NCBI RefSeq assembly: GCF_947500655.1
Contig: NZ_CANMSK010000001.1
Location: 186,001-250,000 of the forward strand
Direction: 5' to 3'
From: an uncultured Psychrosphaera sp.
GTDB taxonomy: Bacteria > Pseudomonadota > Gammaproteobacteria > Enterobacterales > Alteromonadaceae
DNA: 64,000 nucleotides
In this document: positions 1-8,807 of the stretch, one piece after another
Layout of the letters: every line of letters begins with the position of its first letter
How positions within the stretch are numbered: the first letter of the stretch is position 1
Position numbers and translations under genes: made by a program
Notes under the pieces: model-generated
Database searches by the model: none
The model's input: the letters and a program-made list of their open reading frames with translations, nothing else
What the model was told of the DNA's origin: nothing

Positions 1-224
1 TCCTGAGCAGCTGTATCTGATTTAAAATCATTGCTCTTAAAGTCACTGCTTTTAAAGTCATTGGGTACAGCATCTAACGACGGTTGGCTAACCGGTTCAA
101 TTATCGCAATAGATAATTCAGGGGTTTCATTTATCAGTCCTATCGCCGTTAACAATCCAGATAAACCACCACCAGAGATGATCACATCGAACTCAGACAT
201 CTTATTCATAATCGCTGTACTCAT
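1..224 (-). CDS. ubiH: UbiH-like FAD-dependent monooxygenase, N-terminal part (runs off left edge)
   Basis: Only the first ~75 residues are present; the rest lies beyond base 1. The visible part begins MSTAIMNKMSEFDVIISGGG and has the dinucleotide-binding glycine motif GGGLSG within a beta-alpha-beta fold, as in ubiquinone-biosynthesis flavin hydroxylases. The assignment rests partly on context: ygfB and pepP lie upstream on the same strand, as in the ygfB-pepP-ubiH-ubiI operon of enterics. Starts at 224, 209 or 200 are possible and none has a clear Shine-Dalgarno. Near the left edge the protein repeats a DFKSS/DFKSN/DFKSD hexapeptide. UbiI/VisC cannot be excluded from so short a piece. Confidence 0.7.
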   Translation of the reverse strand, partial: MSTAIMNKMSEFDVIISGGGLSGLLTAIGLINETPELSIAIIEPVSQPSLDAVPNDFKSSDFKSNDFKSDTAAQ

Positions 225-334
225 AACTTATATTTTATTCCAACCATATATAAACACTACTGATAAAATCAATTATAAATAATTACCATGCAGGCGAATT
301 GATCTTGCTCATACTGACTGACTATTTTATTTAA

Positions 335-356
335 CAGGTGAATGCTACATTACCTG
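335..356. promoter_or_regulatory. Imperfect palindrome in the divergent ubiH / binding-protein promoter region
   Basis: The half-sites CAGGTGAATG and CATTACCTG face each other around a 3-base centre, in the ~285 bp between two divergent genes. This could be an operator or a small hairpin. No regulator is encoded next to it, so its role is unknown. Confidence 0.25.
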
Positions 357-509
357 AGCCTTTATTAACAAAATTATCTGAATAATTTTATACCTTGTTG
401 TTTAAGTTCTTGTTACCCAAATATAAATGAGACTTTTTAAACATATTTATATGTAAAAACTAGATTGTTTTCTATACTAATTAAAAACACATACAAGGTA
501 GTCAATGTT

Positions 510-1772
510 TTGGATAAATCGCGTAGAAAAACACTTAAAAATATCGCCATTGGTAGCTTAGCTGGAGCCGCAGCAATTAAAGCACCTTATGTTTTCTCTA
601 GAAATAAAGTAACTCTTAGAGTATTGGGTACGCATGTCACCCTACAAGAAGAGTTAAGAGAACAAGCGATGGCTGACTTAGGCATAAACTTAGTGTTTGA
701 ACCTAAAGGCAGCGCGGCGGTTTTACAAAAGGCCTCTATGTTCCCCGAGTCTTTTGACATATATGAGCAATGGTCCAACAGCATAAATGTACTCTGGCGC
801 TCCGGTTCTATCCAGTCTATCGACAAATCACGCATTATTCATTGGGATGAAATTAACAACCTTACTAAAACCGGTAAAGTAAGCCCAGATGCAAAAATAG
901 GCGCAGGTGATGCACCATATAAATTATTGCACGTACAAGCTGATAACACATTAGGCTCAGAACATACCAACCAAATGAGTTATTTACCTTATGTGCATAA
1001 TGTCGACTCATTTGGTTACAACACTAATGTAATTGCCAAAGGTGTACCTTATGAAACGGAAAGTTGGGGTTGGTTATTAGATAAAAAAAACAGCGGCAAA
1101 GTCGGTGTGGTTAATGCACCTACCATAGGTATTTTTGATTTAGCCCTTGCAGCACAAGCCAACAAGTTAATGACATTCAAAAATATCGGCGCTATGACTA
1201 AGGCTGAACTGGATCAATTATTTTCTATTTTGATCGACTTAAAGCAGTCTGGGCATTTTAGTGGTTTTTGGACCTCAGTCCCTGAGTCTGTTCAGTTTAT
1301 GCAATCTGACCGGGTTGCAATTCAAAGTATGTTCTCCCCTGCGGTTTCTGCATTAAACGGACAAGGCATTCCTATTACTTATGCAGCACCAAAAGAAGGA
1401 TACCGAGGTTGGCAAGGTGTTATGTGTTTATCTAGTGCGACTCAAGGAACCGTTAAAGATGCCGCATACGATTATATGAATTGGTGGTTATCAGGTTGGC
1501 CTGGTGCGTTTGTGGCTCGTCAAGGTTATTACATATCTAACCCACAACGGACTAAAACTCATCTTAGTCAAGCTGAATGGGATTATTGGTACGAAGGTAA
1601 ACCCGCAGCAATGCAACTGAAAGGCACTGACAATAAAGTGTCGGTTCAAACTGGAGATATACGCTCTGGTGGGAGTTATGAAAAACGTTTTAGTAACGTG
1701 GCAGTATGGAATACGGTTATGCCTACCTATGACTACAGTATTCAAAAATGGTATGAGTTTATAAACGCATAA
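510..1772 (+). CDS. Tat-exported periplasmic solute-binding protein (PotD-like), probable sensor partner
   Basis: About 420 residues with the fold pattern of ABC-type extracellular solute-binding proteins of the putrescine/spermidine class. The N-terminus has a twin-arginine signal (SRRKTLK, then a hydrophobic stretch ending near YVFS). I chose the TTG at 510 because AAGG lies about 11 bases upstream and the Tat motif falls at residues 4-10; a reading from 465 adds 15 residues. No ABC permease or ATPase genes are adjacent. The next gene, 78 bp downstream on the same strand, is a membrane hybrid histidine kinase. This resembles TorT/TorS or LuxP/LuxQ pairs, where the binding protein presents a ligand to the kinase. 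Ligand unknown; the sensory role is inferred from context. Confidence 0.75.
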   Translation: MDKSRRKTLKNIAIGSLAGAAAIKAPYVFSRNKVTLRVLGTHVTLQEELREQAMADLGINLVFEPKGSAAVLQKASMFPESFDIYEQWSNSINVLWRSGSIQSIDKSRIIHWDEINNLTKTGKVSPDAKIGAGDAPYKLLHVQADNTLGSEHTNQMSYLPYVHNVDSFGYNTNVIAKGVPYETESWGWLLDKKNSGKVGVVNAPTIGIFDLALAAQANKLMTFKNIGAMTKAELDQLFSILIDLKQSGHFSGFWTSVPESVQFMQSDRVAIQSMFSPAVSALNGQGIPITYAAPKEGYRGWQGVMCLSSATQGTVKDAAYDYMNWWLSGWPGAFVARQGYYISNPQRTKTHLSQAEWDYWYEGKPAAMQLKGTDNKVSVQTGDIRSGGSYEKRFSNVAVWNTVMPTYDYSIQKWYEFINA

Positions 1773-1850
1773 TGCTTACTTTAATGCTCAACTTTACTCT
1801 GATATTTAACTCAGTCCCCCTTTCCTGTTGTACTTTAGGGAACGGCTAAT

Positions 1851-4565
1851 ATGTTCAGAAGTTTAAAGGCTCAATTAACTGTCATATTTTCAGTGATTTT
1901 AGGATTGCTGTTTTGGCAGCAATATATGGCGTATAAAAGTCAAGAATTGTTAACGGAAGAACTTAGTAATTCAGAAGTATTAGCAAGAAAAATGATATCG
2001 GTAAAAACGTTAGAGAAGGACGTTATAGATTTACAACGTAATGTTTTAATATATAAAGAAACCCGCAGTAATTCGATAATCAATCGTTTTAACGTGATTA
2101 TGACGTCAATTAACCAAAAGTTAGCAGATATCAAACTATTTGTTGATAGCTCTAACATCAATAAAAACCAATCTACTGCAATTGACAGCATGCAAATGCA
2201 TTTAACTAGCTATCAAGAAAACTTTGACACCGTTGCTAATATATTAACACTTAGAGATAAAATACTGAATGACGGTATATTAAAACATCTCATGGAACTT
2301 GAAGATGACCTTTCAAAAACCTTAAATACTCTAAAAAATGAAAATGCTAATTACCCTCATTATTCCAAGTTATTACTGCTTAGCCATCAATTACAGCTTA
2401 GTATTTATGAATATAAGTTTATTTCTAATATCGAGAATAAAGCTAAATCCCAATCAATCCTAAAACAAGTTGAAGCCATATTACCGCGTTTAAACAATTC
2501 ACAGTTAGATCATGCACAATTAGAGCAACAGGTAAAAAGCATATCTATTGGTTTTGTAAAATACTCACAAATTACCCAAAATTATTTTTATCTTGTTAAC
2601 GTAGTTATGTCTGGCTCAGCTAATGAGTTTTTATACCTAACCCAAAAACTCAGTGCTGAGGCTTTATCGCACTTAAATCAAAATAAAACGGCATTAAACA
2701 CCCATATAAAAGAGGCTAAATTACAAAGTAGCGCCATTTTCATAGTTAGCGTATTTCTGACATTAATTATTATATTAGTGGTCATAAAACAGCTTATTGT
2801 CCCCATACAAAATATAACAAAAACTATAGATATGTTAGCTGCTGATAGAACTCTTAAAGAAGAATTTACCTCAACCAGAAATGATGAAATTGGTCATCTC
2901 ATTCGCTCCGCTAATATTTTTAATAATAAAAATATTAAAACAACCCAACTGTTAGTTGAATCGCAACAACTCAATGAACGCCTTGCGATTGAAACTCAAA
3001 GAGCAGAGCAAGCAGCAACAGCAAAAAGCATGTTTATTGCCAATATGAGTCATGAAATAAGAACACCAATGAATGGCATTATTGGCTTAGTTGGCTTGCT
3101 TAAACAAAAAGCTCTACCAACAGAAACCTTAGATTATTTAGATAAGATCAGCTATTCATCCAATATATTAATGAGTGTTATTAATGACATTTTGGACTTT
3201 TCAAAAATTGATGCGGGTAAAATGGAAATTGAAAATATTCCTTTTTATCCTGCCAATGCATTTGAAAATGTAATTGGTGGGCTTTCAATTAAAGCGCTAG
3301 AGAAGAAACTCAATATTCGTTGTTATATTCCGCCTAACTTACCTAATAAACTCATTGGCGATGAAGTGCGTTTAAGTCAAATTTTACTTAACTTAGGCAA
3401 CAATGCGATTAAGTTTACCAATACAGGCTCAGTATCTTTTGTTATCAACTGGGAATATGTGCAAAGCGATGACAATAAGCAATCAATACTGTTAACAATA
3501 GAGATTATCGATACAGGAATAGGTATAAGCCAAGAGCAGCAAGAGCATATATTTGATGACTTTACTCAAGCTGATGGCTCAACTAGTCGAAATTATGGAG
3601 GTACTGGTTTAGGTTTAAGCATATCCAAAAAGCTAGTTACTTTAATGAACGGACATATCAACATAGACTCAACGCCCGACCAAGGCAGTACATTTAAGAT
3701 CTGCTTACCTTTTCACGTAGCATCAAATGACCCAATAGCTGCCCCTTTAAGTATAAATTTTGGATCTGTGTGTTTATGGAATGTTAACGAGATTGAAAAC
3801 AAAAAATGGGCGAACAATAATAGAGACCTAATGGCCCAGTATTTTAATAACATGCATGTTGTTGATGAGAATCTAATTAAAAACTTTATAACAGAACAAG
3901 AAACCGTATTAAACAAAGACGACCTATTATTAATTTTTGTAAGTAACAATTTAAACCAACAGCAACTAGATATAATATCTAGCTTATTTAACGTCGGTAT
4001 ATCCATGGTAATTTGCACAGATATTAACGATGTTAAATTAACAAACGATCTCAATTCACTTGGTGTAAAACGTATTATTAACCATCCATTTTATCCAGAG
4101 CAATTTCATAAATTCATTACGGGGATACACAACCCAAACGTAATTCAAAACCGATTTAAAAACATTGCCAAACCTAGTGTTAATAAAGACACCCACTATA
4201 AAGGGCACGTACTTTTAGTGGAGGATAATGCAATTAACCGGTTGGTTGCTGGCAATATATTAAGCAACTTTGGTTTATCCTATGATGTTGCTGAAGATGG
4301 CGAACAAGCCTTTACCAAAGTGCAAAACAATCCTGATTACGACTTAGTATTTATGGACGTACAAATGCCGGTGTTAGATGGCTACGATGCAACCATTAAA
4401 CTGCGTGAATTTGGTTTTAAAGACTTAATAATTTGTGGTTTGTCGGCAAATGCAATGCGCAGTGATTTTGACAAGGCAAAAGAAGTAGGAATGAACGACT
4501 ACTTAACCAAGCCCATTGATAAAGATGAAGTAGAGTTGATCTTACAAAAGTATTTAGCCAGCTAA
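1851..4565 (+). CDS. Hybrid sensor histidine kinase (TorS-like architecture, no HPt)
   Basis: 904 residues. In order: TM1 (about 8-27), a long helical periplasmic sensor region (about 30-290), TM2 (about 294-316), HAMP, and HisKA with phospho-acceptor His401 in [10 protein letters not shown]. The HATPase follows with DTGIGI and GGTGLGLS boxes, then a degenerate receiver-like stretch (about 615-765) and a C-terminal receiver with phospho-acceptor Asp836 in VFMDVQMP. There is no C-terminal HPt, so phosphorelay needs an HPt and response regulator from elsewhere. It lies in a probable operon with the Tat-exported binding protein, and AGGGA precedes the ATG by about 9 bases. The last gene on this strand here, it meets pepP tail to tail. 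Confidence 0.88.
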   Translation: MFRSLKAQLTVIFSVILGLLFWQQYMAYKSQELLTEELSNSEVLARKMISVKTLEKDVIDLQRNVLIYKETRSNSIINRFNVIMTSINQKLADIKLFVDSSNINKNQSTAIDSMQMHLTSYQENFDTVANILTLRDKILNDGILKHLMELEDDLSKTLNTLKNENANYPHYSKLLLLSHQLQLSIYEYKFISNIENKAKSQSILKQVEAILPRLNNSQLDHAQLEQQVKSISIGFVKYSQITQNYFYLVNVVMSGSANEFLYLTQKLSAEALSHLNQNKTALNTHIKEAKLQSSAIFIVSVFLTLIIILVVIKQLIVPIQNITKTIDMLAADRTLKEEFTSTRNDEIGHLIRSANIFNNKNIKTTQLLVESQQLNERLAIETQRAEQAATAKSMFIANMSHEIRTPMNGIIGLVGLLKQKALPTETLDYLDKISYSSNILMSVINDILDFSKIDAGKMEIENIPFYPANAFENVIGGLSIKALEKKLNIRCYIPPNLPNKLIGDEVRLSQILLNLGNNAIKFTNTGSVSFVINWEYVQSDDNKQSILLTIEIIDTGIGISQEQQEHIFDDFTQADGSTSRNYGGTGLGLSISKKLVTLMNGHINIDSTPDQGSTFKICLPFHVASNDPIAAPLSINFGSVCLWNVNEIENKKWANNNRDLMAQYFNNMHVVDENLIKNFITEQETVLNKDDLLLIFVSNNLNQQQLDIISSLFNVGISMVICTDINDVKLTNDLNSLGVKRIINHPFYPEQFHKFITGIHNPNVIQNRFKNIAKPSVNKDTHYKGHVLLVEDNAINRLVAGNILSNFGLSYDVAEDGEQAFTKVQNNPDYDLVFMDVQMPVLDGYDATIKLREFGFKDLIICGLSANAMRSDFDKAKEVGMNDYLTKPIDKDEVELILQKYLAS

Positions 4566-4579
4566 AGCTAGAATACTAG

Positions 4580-4613
4580 AAAGTAAAAGAAGGCTTATGC
4601 CATTAGCCCTTCT
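4580..4613 (-). terminator. Hairpin at the pepP stop codon
   Basis: Read on the minus strand, AGAAGGGCT and AGCCTTCT pair around a loop containing the pepP stop, and CTTTTAC follows. It would separate pepP from ubiH transcription. The stem has one bulge. Confidence 0.45.
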
Positions 4614-5923
4614 ATCTCTTCTATGGTTTTAGGCACTGGGTGAGTTAAGTTTTCAAAACCGTTTTGAGTGATCACTACGTTATCTTCTATTCTAACGCCA
4701 ATACCATGCCATTTTGGGTCGCACTGTGACTCAGCGTCAATATAAATACCAGGTTCAACGGTAAATACCATTCCTTCTTTTAAAGGACGAGCTTCGCCAT
4801 CAATATTATATAGACCAACATCATGTACATCTAAACCTAACCAGTGACTTAATCCGTGCATGTAAAATGCTCGGTGTGCATTCTGATCAATTAAGGTATT
4901 TAATTCACCCTGTAAAATACCGAGTTCTATTAAACCTTGAGTGATCACTTCTACAGATAAATCCGTTAAGTCTTTTAATCTAGCGCCCGGCTTTATCGCA
5001 TCAAACACCGCTTGCTGTGTATTTAATACCAGTTGATAAATAGCTTTTTGCTCTGGGCTGAATTTACCACTAACCGGAAAAGTTCTGGTGATATCGGCGG
5101 CATAACCTTCAAGTTCACAACCGGCATCGATCAGCACTAAATCGTCTGGATTTATCTCATCTTTATTTTCTGTGTAATGCAATATACAAGCGTTATCGCC
5201 ACCACCGACAATAGTTCCGTAAGCCGGATAACGAGCCTTGTTCATGGCGAAATGATGATGTATTTCGGCTTCTAATTGATATTCAGTGACATCTTTACCA
5301 GATTTAACTTGAGCTGCTGAAAATAACATAGCTCGTTTATGCGCGGCGGCTGATATTTCACCAGCTTGTCTCATTACTGCAATTTCATTAACTGACTTAA
5401 ACAAACGCATTTCATGAATAAGAGGACGCACATCTATTTGCTGTTCAGGCGCAATTTTTCCGGATCTGACTGACGCTCTTAACTCAGCTAACAATTTGAA
5501 TATTTGTTTATCCGTGCTTTTGTCATCGCCTTGTGCCCAATATAGAACATCTTTATTGTTAAGCTTATCTTTTAAAACCGTGACCAGTTCATCCAGTGAC
5601 GCTGTGCTATCAAACAAATACTGCTGCTTAGCTAAGTCTTTACCAATACGACGACCTTGCCAAATTTCGGCAGTTTTATCTTTAACTCGACAGACTAAAG
5701 TTGATGATGTTACGCCATCAATTTTTTCTAAAATTAACCATGCATCAGGCTCAGGAAAACCGGTTAAATAGTGAAAATCACTATTTTGTCTAAATGCATA
5801 TTCAGTGTCTCGGCTACGAGTCACTTCTTTAGCCGCACTCATTACAACAACACAGTTATCCGACAATTGTGCTAATAACTGTGCCCTGCGCTGCTTAAAT
5901 TCAGAAAAAGGAATTGAAGGCAT
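4595..5923 (-). CDS. pepP: Xaa-Pro aminopeptidase (M24B)
   Basis: 442 residues, the usual length for aminopeptidase P II. It removes an N-terminal residue preceding proline and has a two-metal centre. The five ligands are visible: Asp266 and Asp277 (IDAGCE, AADITRTFP), His360 (HGLSHWLG), Glu390 (TVEPGIY) and Glu413 (RIEDN), each within 6-7 positions of the E. coli ligands. The N-terminal AMP_N domain covers about 1-170. It starts 18 bp after ygfB, consistent with a ygfB-pepP operon, but unlike the enteric arrangement ubiH does not follow directly: two plus-strand sensor genes intervene. Confidence 0.95.
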   Translation of the reverse strand: MPSIPFSEFKQRRAQLLAQLSDNCVVVMSAAKEVTRSRDTEYAFRQNSDFHYLTGFPEPDAWLILEKIDGVTSSTLVCRVKDKTAEIWQGRRIGKDLAKQQYLFDSTASLDELVTVLKDKLNNKDVLYWAQGDDKSTDKQIFKLLAELRASVRSGKIAPEQQIDVRPLIHEMRLFKSVNEIAVMRQAGEISAAAHKRAMLFSAAQVKSGKDVTEYQLEAEIHHHFAMNKARYPAYGTIVGGGDNACILHYTENKDEINPDDLVLIDAGCELEGYAADITRTFPVSGKFSPEQKAIYQLVLNTQQAVFDAIKPGARLKDLTDLSVEVITQGLIELGILQGELNTLIDQNAHRAFYMHGLSHWLGLDVHDVGLYNIDGEARPLKEGMVFTVEPGIYIDAESQCDPKWHGIGVRIEDNVVITQNGFENLTHPVPKTIEEIEGLMA

Positions 5924-5941
5924 AATATTGAAACTTATTAA

Positions 5942-6496
5942 TTAATGCAGCGTATTGCTGACAGGCTTAGCTTGATTTACCGCTTTGCCAAACTCTTGAT
6001 GACATAACACAGTTGAAATGCGCACAAACTCAATCACTTCATAAAAGTCAGCTTGGCTTTCATTATCTTCATCTAGCTCAGTATCCATACGGGTAATATT
6101 GGTAAAGTCTTCAATAATTTCACGCGCTTCATTTGACGACATCGTTAAGTCACGTTTATTAAAGCCAAAACCAACTAAAAAGTATTGCACCCAGTTTAAT
6201 AACTCTTCCGCTTGGTCGGTTAATGTTTCGTCATCGCTTGGTAAAAATATTTCAAACGACATATCTTCTGACTCTAGCTGATTAAAGACCTGTTCAACTA
6301 TGGTTTCTGCTGCTTTTTTTAACGAGCCTTTAACGCTTAATCCATTATTAAATAGCTCAGCCATGTGATCCAAATAATCAGTGGACTCTCTAAACATTCC
6401 ACCTGATATCAGGCCTGTTAATAATCCATGCAATTCGCTTGCGGTTGCGGCAAAGTCGTGTTCATTTAATACAGAAACTAGTTGGTCATGATCCAT
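5942..6496 (-). CDS. ygfB: UPF0149 / YgfB family protein
   Basis: 184 residues from the ATG at 6496, which has AAAGG 8 bases upstream. A longer reading from 6541 lacks a ribosome site and overshoots the family length (E. coli YgfB is 192). Family features visible are ASELHGLLTGLISGG near the N-terminus, an LNWVQYFLVGFG segment in the middle, an acidic stretch, EVIEFVRISTVLCH, and a C-terminus ending TLH as in E. coli. YgfB is an all-helical cytoplasmic protein; beyond its linkage with pepP no function can be read here. Confidence 0.9.
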   Translation of the reverse strand: MDHDQLVSVLNEHDFAATASELHGLLTGLISGGMFRESTDYLDHMAELFNNGLSVKGSLKKAAETIVEQVFNQLESEDMSFEIFLPSDDETLTDQAEELLNWVQYFLVGFGFNKRDLTMSSNEAREIIEDFTNITRMDTELDEDNESQADFYEVIEFVRISTVLCHQEFGKAVNQAKPVSNTLH

Positions 6497-6827
6497 AAAT
6501 GTGGCCTTTATAATTTTACTTTCGGATTTTAGTAAATCCATTAAGAATGAAAGTAAATAGTAAAAATTGATAAAATATAATGTGCAAGTTTATCACTGTT
6601 TTAGTTGCGGTGGGTAGTGTTACAAGCGGATTAACTTGTCTGTGAACACAGCATTTGCTTGTTCTCTGGTCAGTTTGATAATTAATTACTCATTTAAATT
6701 AAAAAGTCTCTATTTAGACTTGAGCATAATCCTATACCTGTTATATTCCGCGATGAAATAGAATTACGTTTTAGTGTGCATTAATGTTATTGGTGTATTG
6801 CATTATGTTAAGCTATTTTGAATATGG
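6497..6827. other. Intergenic region between ygfB and 6S RNA
   Basis: No coding sequence seen. Holds the ygfB promoter on the minus strand and the 6S promoter on the plus strand (candidate TTGGTG at 6790 and TATTTT at 6814, spacing 18). A zapA gene, commonly found here in gammaproteobacteria, is not present. Confidence 0.5.
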
Positions 6828-7016
6828 TACCTGGGGTGTTTGACAGAAAATTGTATCCCTGAGCCGATAATACTTTTACAGGAGAGTATTTTATTTGCTA
6901 TTGCGCAAGCTCGACTCACCTCGGTGAGTAATCGAGAAGCCTACGGTAAAAATATATTTTCCGCCCTGAACACGTCGGTTGTTCATGGGTTAGGTTTTCA
7001 TCGGCACCTTGGGGCC
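6828..7016 (+). ncRNA. ssrS: 6S RNA, inhibitor of sigma70-RNA polymerase
   Basis: About 188 nt. It has the conserved CCCTGAGCCGAT block near the 5' side and CGAGAAGCC on the 3' side, flanking the open-bubble region. The closing stem is visible: CCTGGGGTG near 6830 pairs over 9 bases (with G-U wobbles) with CACCTTGGG at 7004-7012. Length matches E. coli 6S (about 184 nt), and it sits upstream of divergent ygfB. A 76-codon open frame across it (6840-7070) is therefore not a gene. The fau/ygfA gene that often follows 6S RNA is absent; an alginate lyase gene follows instead. Ends are approximate by a few bases. Confidence 0.9.
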
Positions 7017-7291
7017 ACCATTTTATTTAATGCTCTATTAATTAAAAATGAACAAACTCATCTGCGCTAACAACTCATCATCCCTCAGTGACATAAACCT
7101 AAACAATAGCTATTTACCCGCTTCTATATTTAGTCACCGACATCATCTGTTTTTTCCTCACAAGAATAGCGGATACCACCTCCTTAATTTATTTTAAAAG
7201 TACACAATAATTCATTAATTCACCATTGCAATGGTTAGCAAATTGTGCAAAATTGGTAATAACAATTGATATGACAATTATGGATTTCTTA

Positions 7292-8338
7292 ATGCTTAAA
7301 TCTCTATCCTTACTTTCATTAACTATGATGTTAACCTCATGTTCTAGTGAGCAAAATATACCTGCCGATAAGTTTGACCTATCAAATTGGAAAATTACAG
7401 TTCCATTAGACCAAGATAATAACGGTAAAGTTGATGAGGTTGATACTAAAGAACTTCAGTCTTACCAACACTCTGACTTTTTTCATTTAGACAAAGATGG
7501 TGGTTTAGTATTTACCTCACCAAACAAGGCAACAACGAGTAAAGCGTCAACTAATACACGAAGTGAACTTAGACAAATGCTTCGTGGTTCGGATACTTCC
7601 TTGGAAACTAAATCTTATGGTAATAACTTTGCAATAGCAGCTCACCCTGACTCAAATTATTTTGGTCAAGTTGGTGGTAGACTTGATGCAAGATTAAAAG
7701 TGGATCATGTCGCCCAGAATGCCAAAGTTAGTAAGAAACCAGCCTATTCTGTTGTTGTTGGTCAAATTCATGCCGGAAAAGATAAAGAGGTTGTAGCCGA
7801 CGGTAATGGTTTTGGTTGGGGTAACGAACCAATTAAAATATTCTACAAAAAATGGCCAAAGCATAATACCGGTTCAGTATTTTGGACTTATGAAAGAAAC
7901 CTAGCTAAAGACGATCCTAACCGAACTGATATCGCTTATCCGGTATGGGGAAATACTTGGGAAAATCCAGCGGATCCTAAAGATACAGGTATTGCACTTG
8001 GTGAAGAGTTTAGTTACACAATTAATGTATATCAAAACGTTATGCATTTAACGTTTACCACCAAAGAGCAAAAAACGGTTACTTATAACATTGATCTTTC
8101 TAATAATATCAATGCTTACGGCCAGTTAGATAAAAAAGATTTGCCTGCTGGTTACAGTGGTGATTGGCTTTATTTTAAAGCAGGTGCTTATAACCAATGC
8201 TCAACTAAAGAAGCCGACGGTATTTGGTATGCAGGCTGTTCAGGCACAGGTGATTGGAAAATAGACAAGGAAAATGGCGATTATACCAGCGTAACATTTA
8301 CCAAAATTAAATTAAGCCCAGCGACAAAACCTGAATAA
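7292..8338 (+). CDS. PL7 alginate lyase, lipoprotein
   Basis: About 348 residues. A short lipoprotein signal (MLKSLSLLSLTMMLTSC) places the lipidated Cys at residue 17. The rest is one PL7 jelly-roll with the three family strand motifs: RSELRQML, VVGQIHAG (catalytic Gln and His) and YFKAGAYNQC (catalytic Tyr). It cleaves alginate by beta-elimination and is probably surface or periplasm anchored. A QIH rather than QVH motif has been linked to acting on guluronate-containing chains. ATG codons at 7271 and 7280 are alternative starts; none has a good ribosome site. It is convergent with the TonB receptor gene and has no linker or binding module, unlike the second PL7 in the window. Confidence 0.92.
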   Translation: MLKSLSLLSLTMMLTSCSSEQNIPADKFDLSNWKITVPLDQDNNGKVDEVDTKELQSYQHSDFFHLDKDGGLVFTSPNKATTSKASTNTRSELRQMLRGSDTSLETKSYGNNFAIAAHPDSNYFGQVGGRLDARLKVDHVAQNAKVSKKPAYSVVVGQIHAGKDKEVVADGNGFGWGNEPIKIFYKKWPKHNTGSVFWTYERNLAKDDPNRTDIAYPVWGNTWENPADPKDTGIALGEEFSYTINVYQNVMHLTFTTKEQKTVTYNIDLSNNINAYGQLDKKDLPAGYSGDWLYFKAGAYNQCSTKEADGIWYAGCSGTGDWKIDKENGDYTSVTFTKIKLSPATKPE

Positions 8339-8360
8339 ATAAGCATTATATCTAACACCT

Positions 8361-8404
8361 TTTATATATTTTCAACTAACTTTGTTTAGTTGAAAATATA
8401 TAAA
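8361..8404. terminator. Long AT-rich perfect hairpin after the PL7 gene
   Basis: A 19-bp perfect stem: arms 8361-8379 and 8386-8404, loop CTTTGT. It lies about 25 bases after the lyase stop codon. It probably ends transcription or stabilises the 3' end; the T-run after it is poor. Confidence 0.65.
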
Positions 8405-8727
8405 GTTGATTGACGCCTGCTCATCCACTTCAATACCAATTTCATTACCAGATTGTATTCAATTCCTAAGCTGCAACATCATATTTATTACTACCTTTAG
8501 TTTTCATATATATGGCGTTTATATTTAATATAAATTTGTTTAAAAATATTAGCGTTGTTCAGCAATAAATTACTTTTTATACCAATCTTATAAAGACTAC
8601 AAACATATAAACAAACGTCAAAGTGCACTGTTAATTTGCATGTAACCAAGTGAAAAAAGTATTTTTAAAGGCGAGAGATATGAAATCTATAAAATATGTA
8701 CGTTGATAATTTGCAGGTAACTTATAG
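8405..8727. other. Non-coding stretch between PL7 and TonB receptor
   Basis: No gene recognised. Contains a near-identical 16-base pair (TTAATTTGCATGTAAC at 8631, ATAATTTGCAGGTAAC at 8706). It also has an 8-codon frame (8680-8706) preceded by a ribosome-site-like AGGCGAGAG, which may be a remnant of a lost gene. Confidence 0.4.
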
Positions 8728-8769
8728 ATTTCAACCACTCAATACCATTTGATATTGAGTGGTTGAAAT
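8728..8769 (-). terminator. Terminator hairpin of the TonB receptor gene
   Basis: A perfect 17-bp stem: arms 8728-8744 and 8753-8769, loop of 8. It lies about 40 bases beyond the receptor stop codon in the direction of transcription. A second inverted repeat (GAAATCTATAA near 8682, TTATAGATTTC near 8722) overlaps its distal arm, so the two structures may compete. Confidence 0.65.
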
Positions 8770-8807
8770 TACTATTTATAACTTTATAGCTAAAGTCTAA
8801 CTAAACA

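Noticed and set aside
3713..4054. 113-codon minus-strand frame within the histidine kinase gene
   Set aside because: Antisense shadow of the kinase coding sequence.
6840..7070. 76-codon open frame on the plus strand
   Set aside because: Lies on the 6S RNA gene, whose conserved bubble and closing stem explain the sequence; no ribosome site or protein-like composition.
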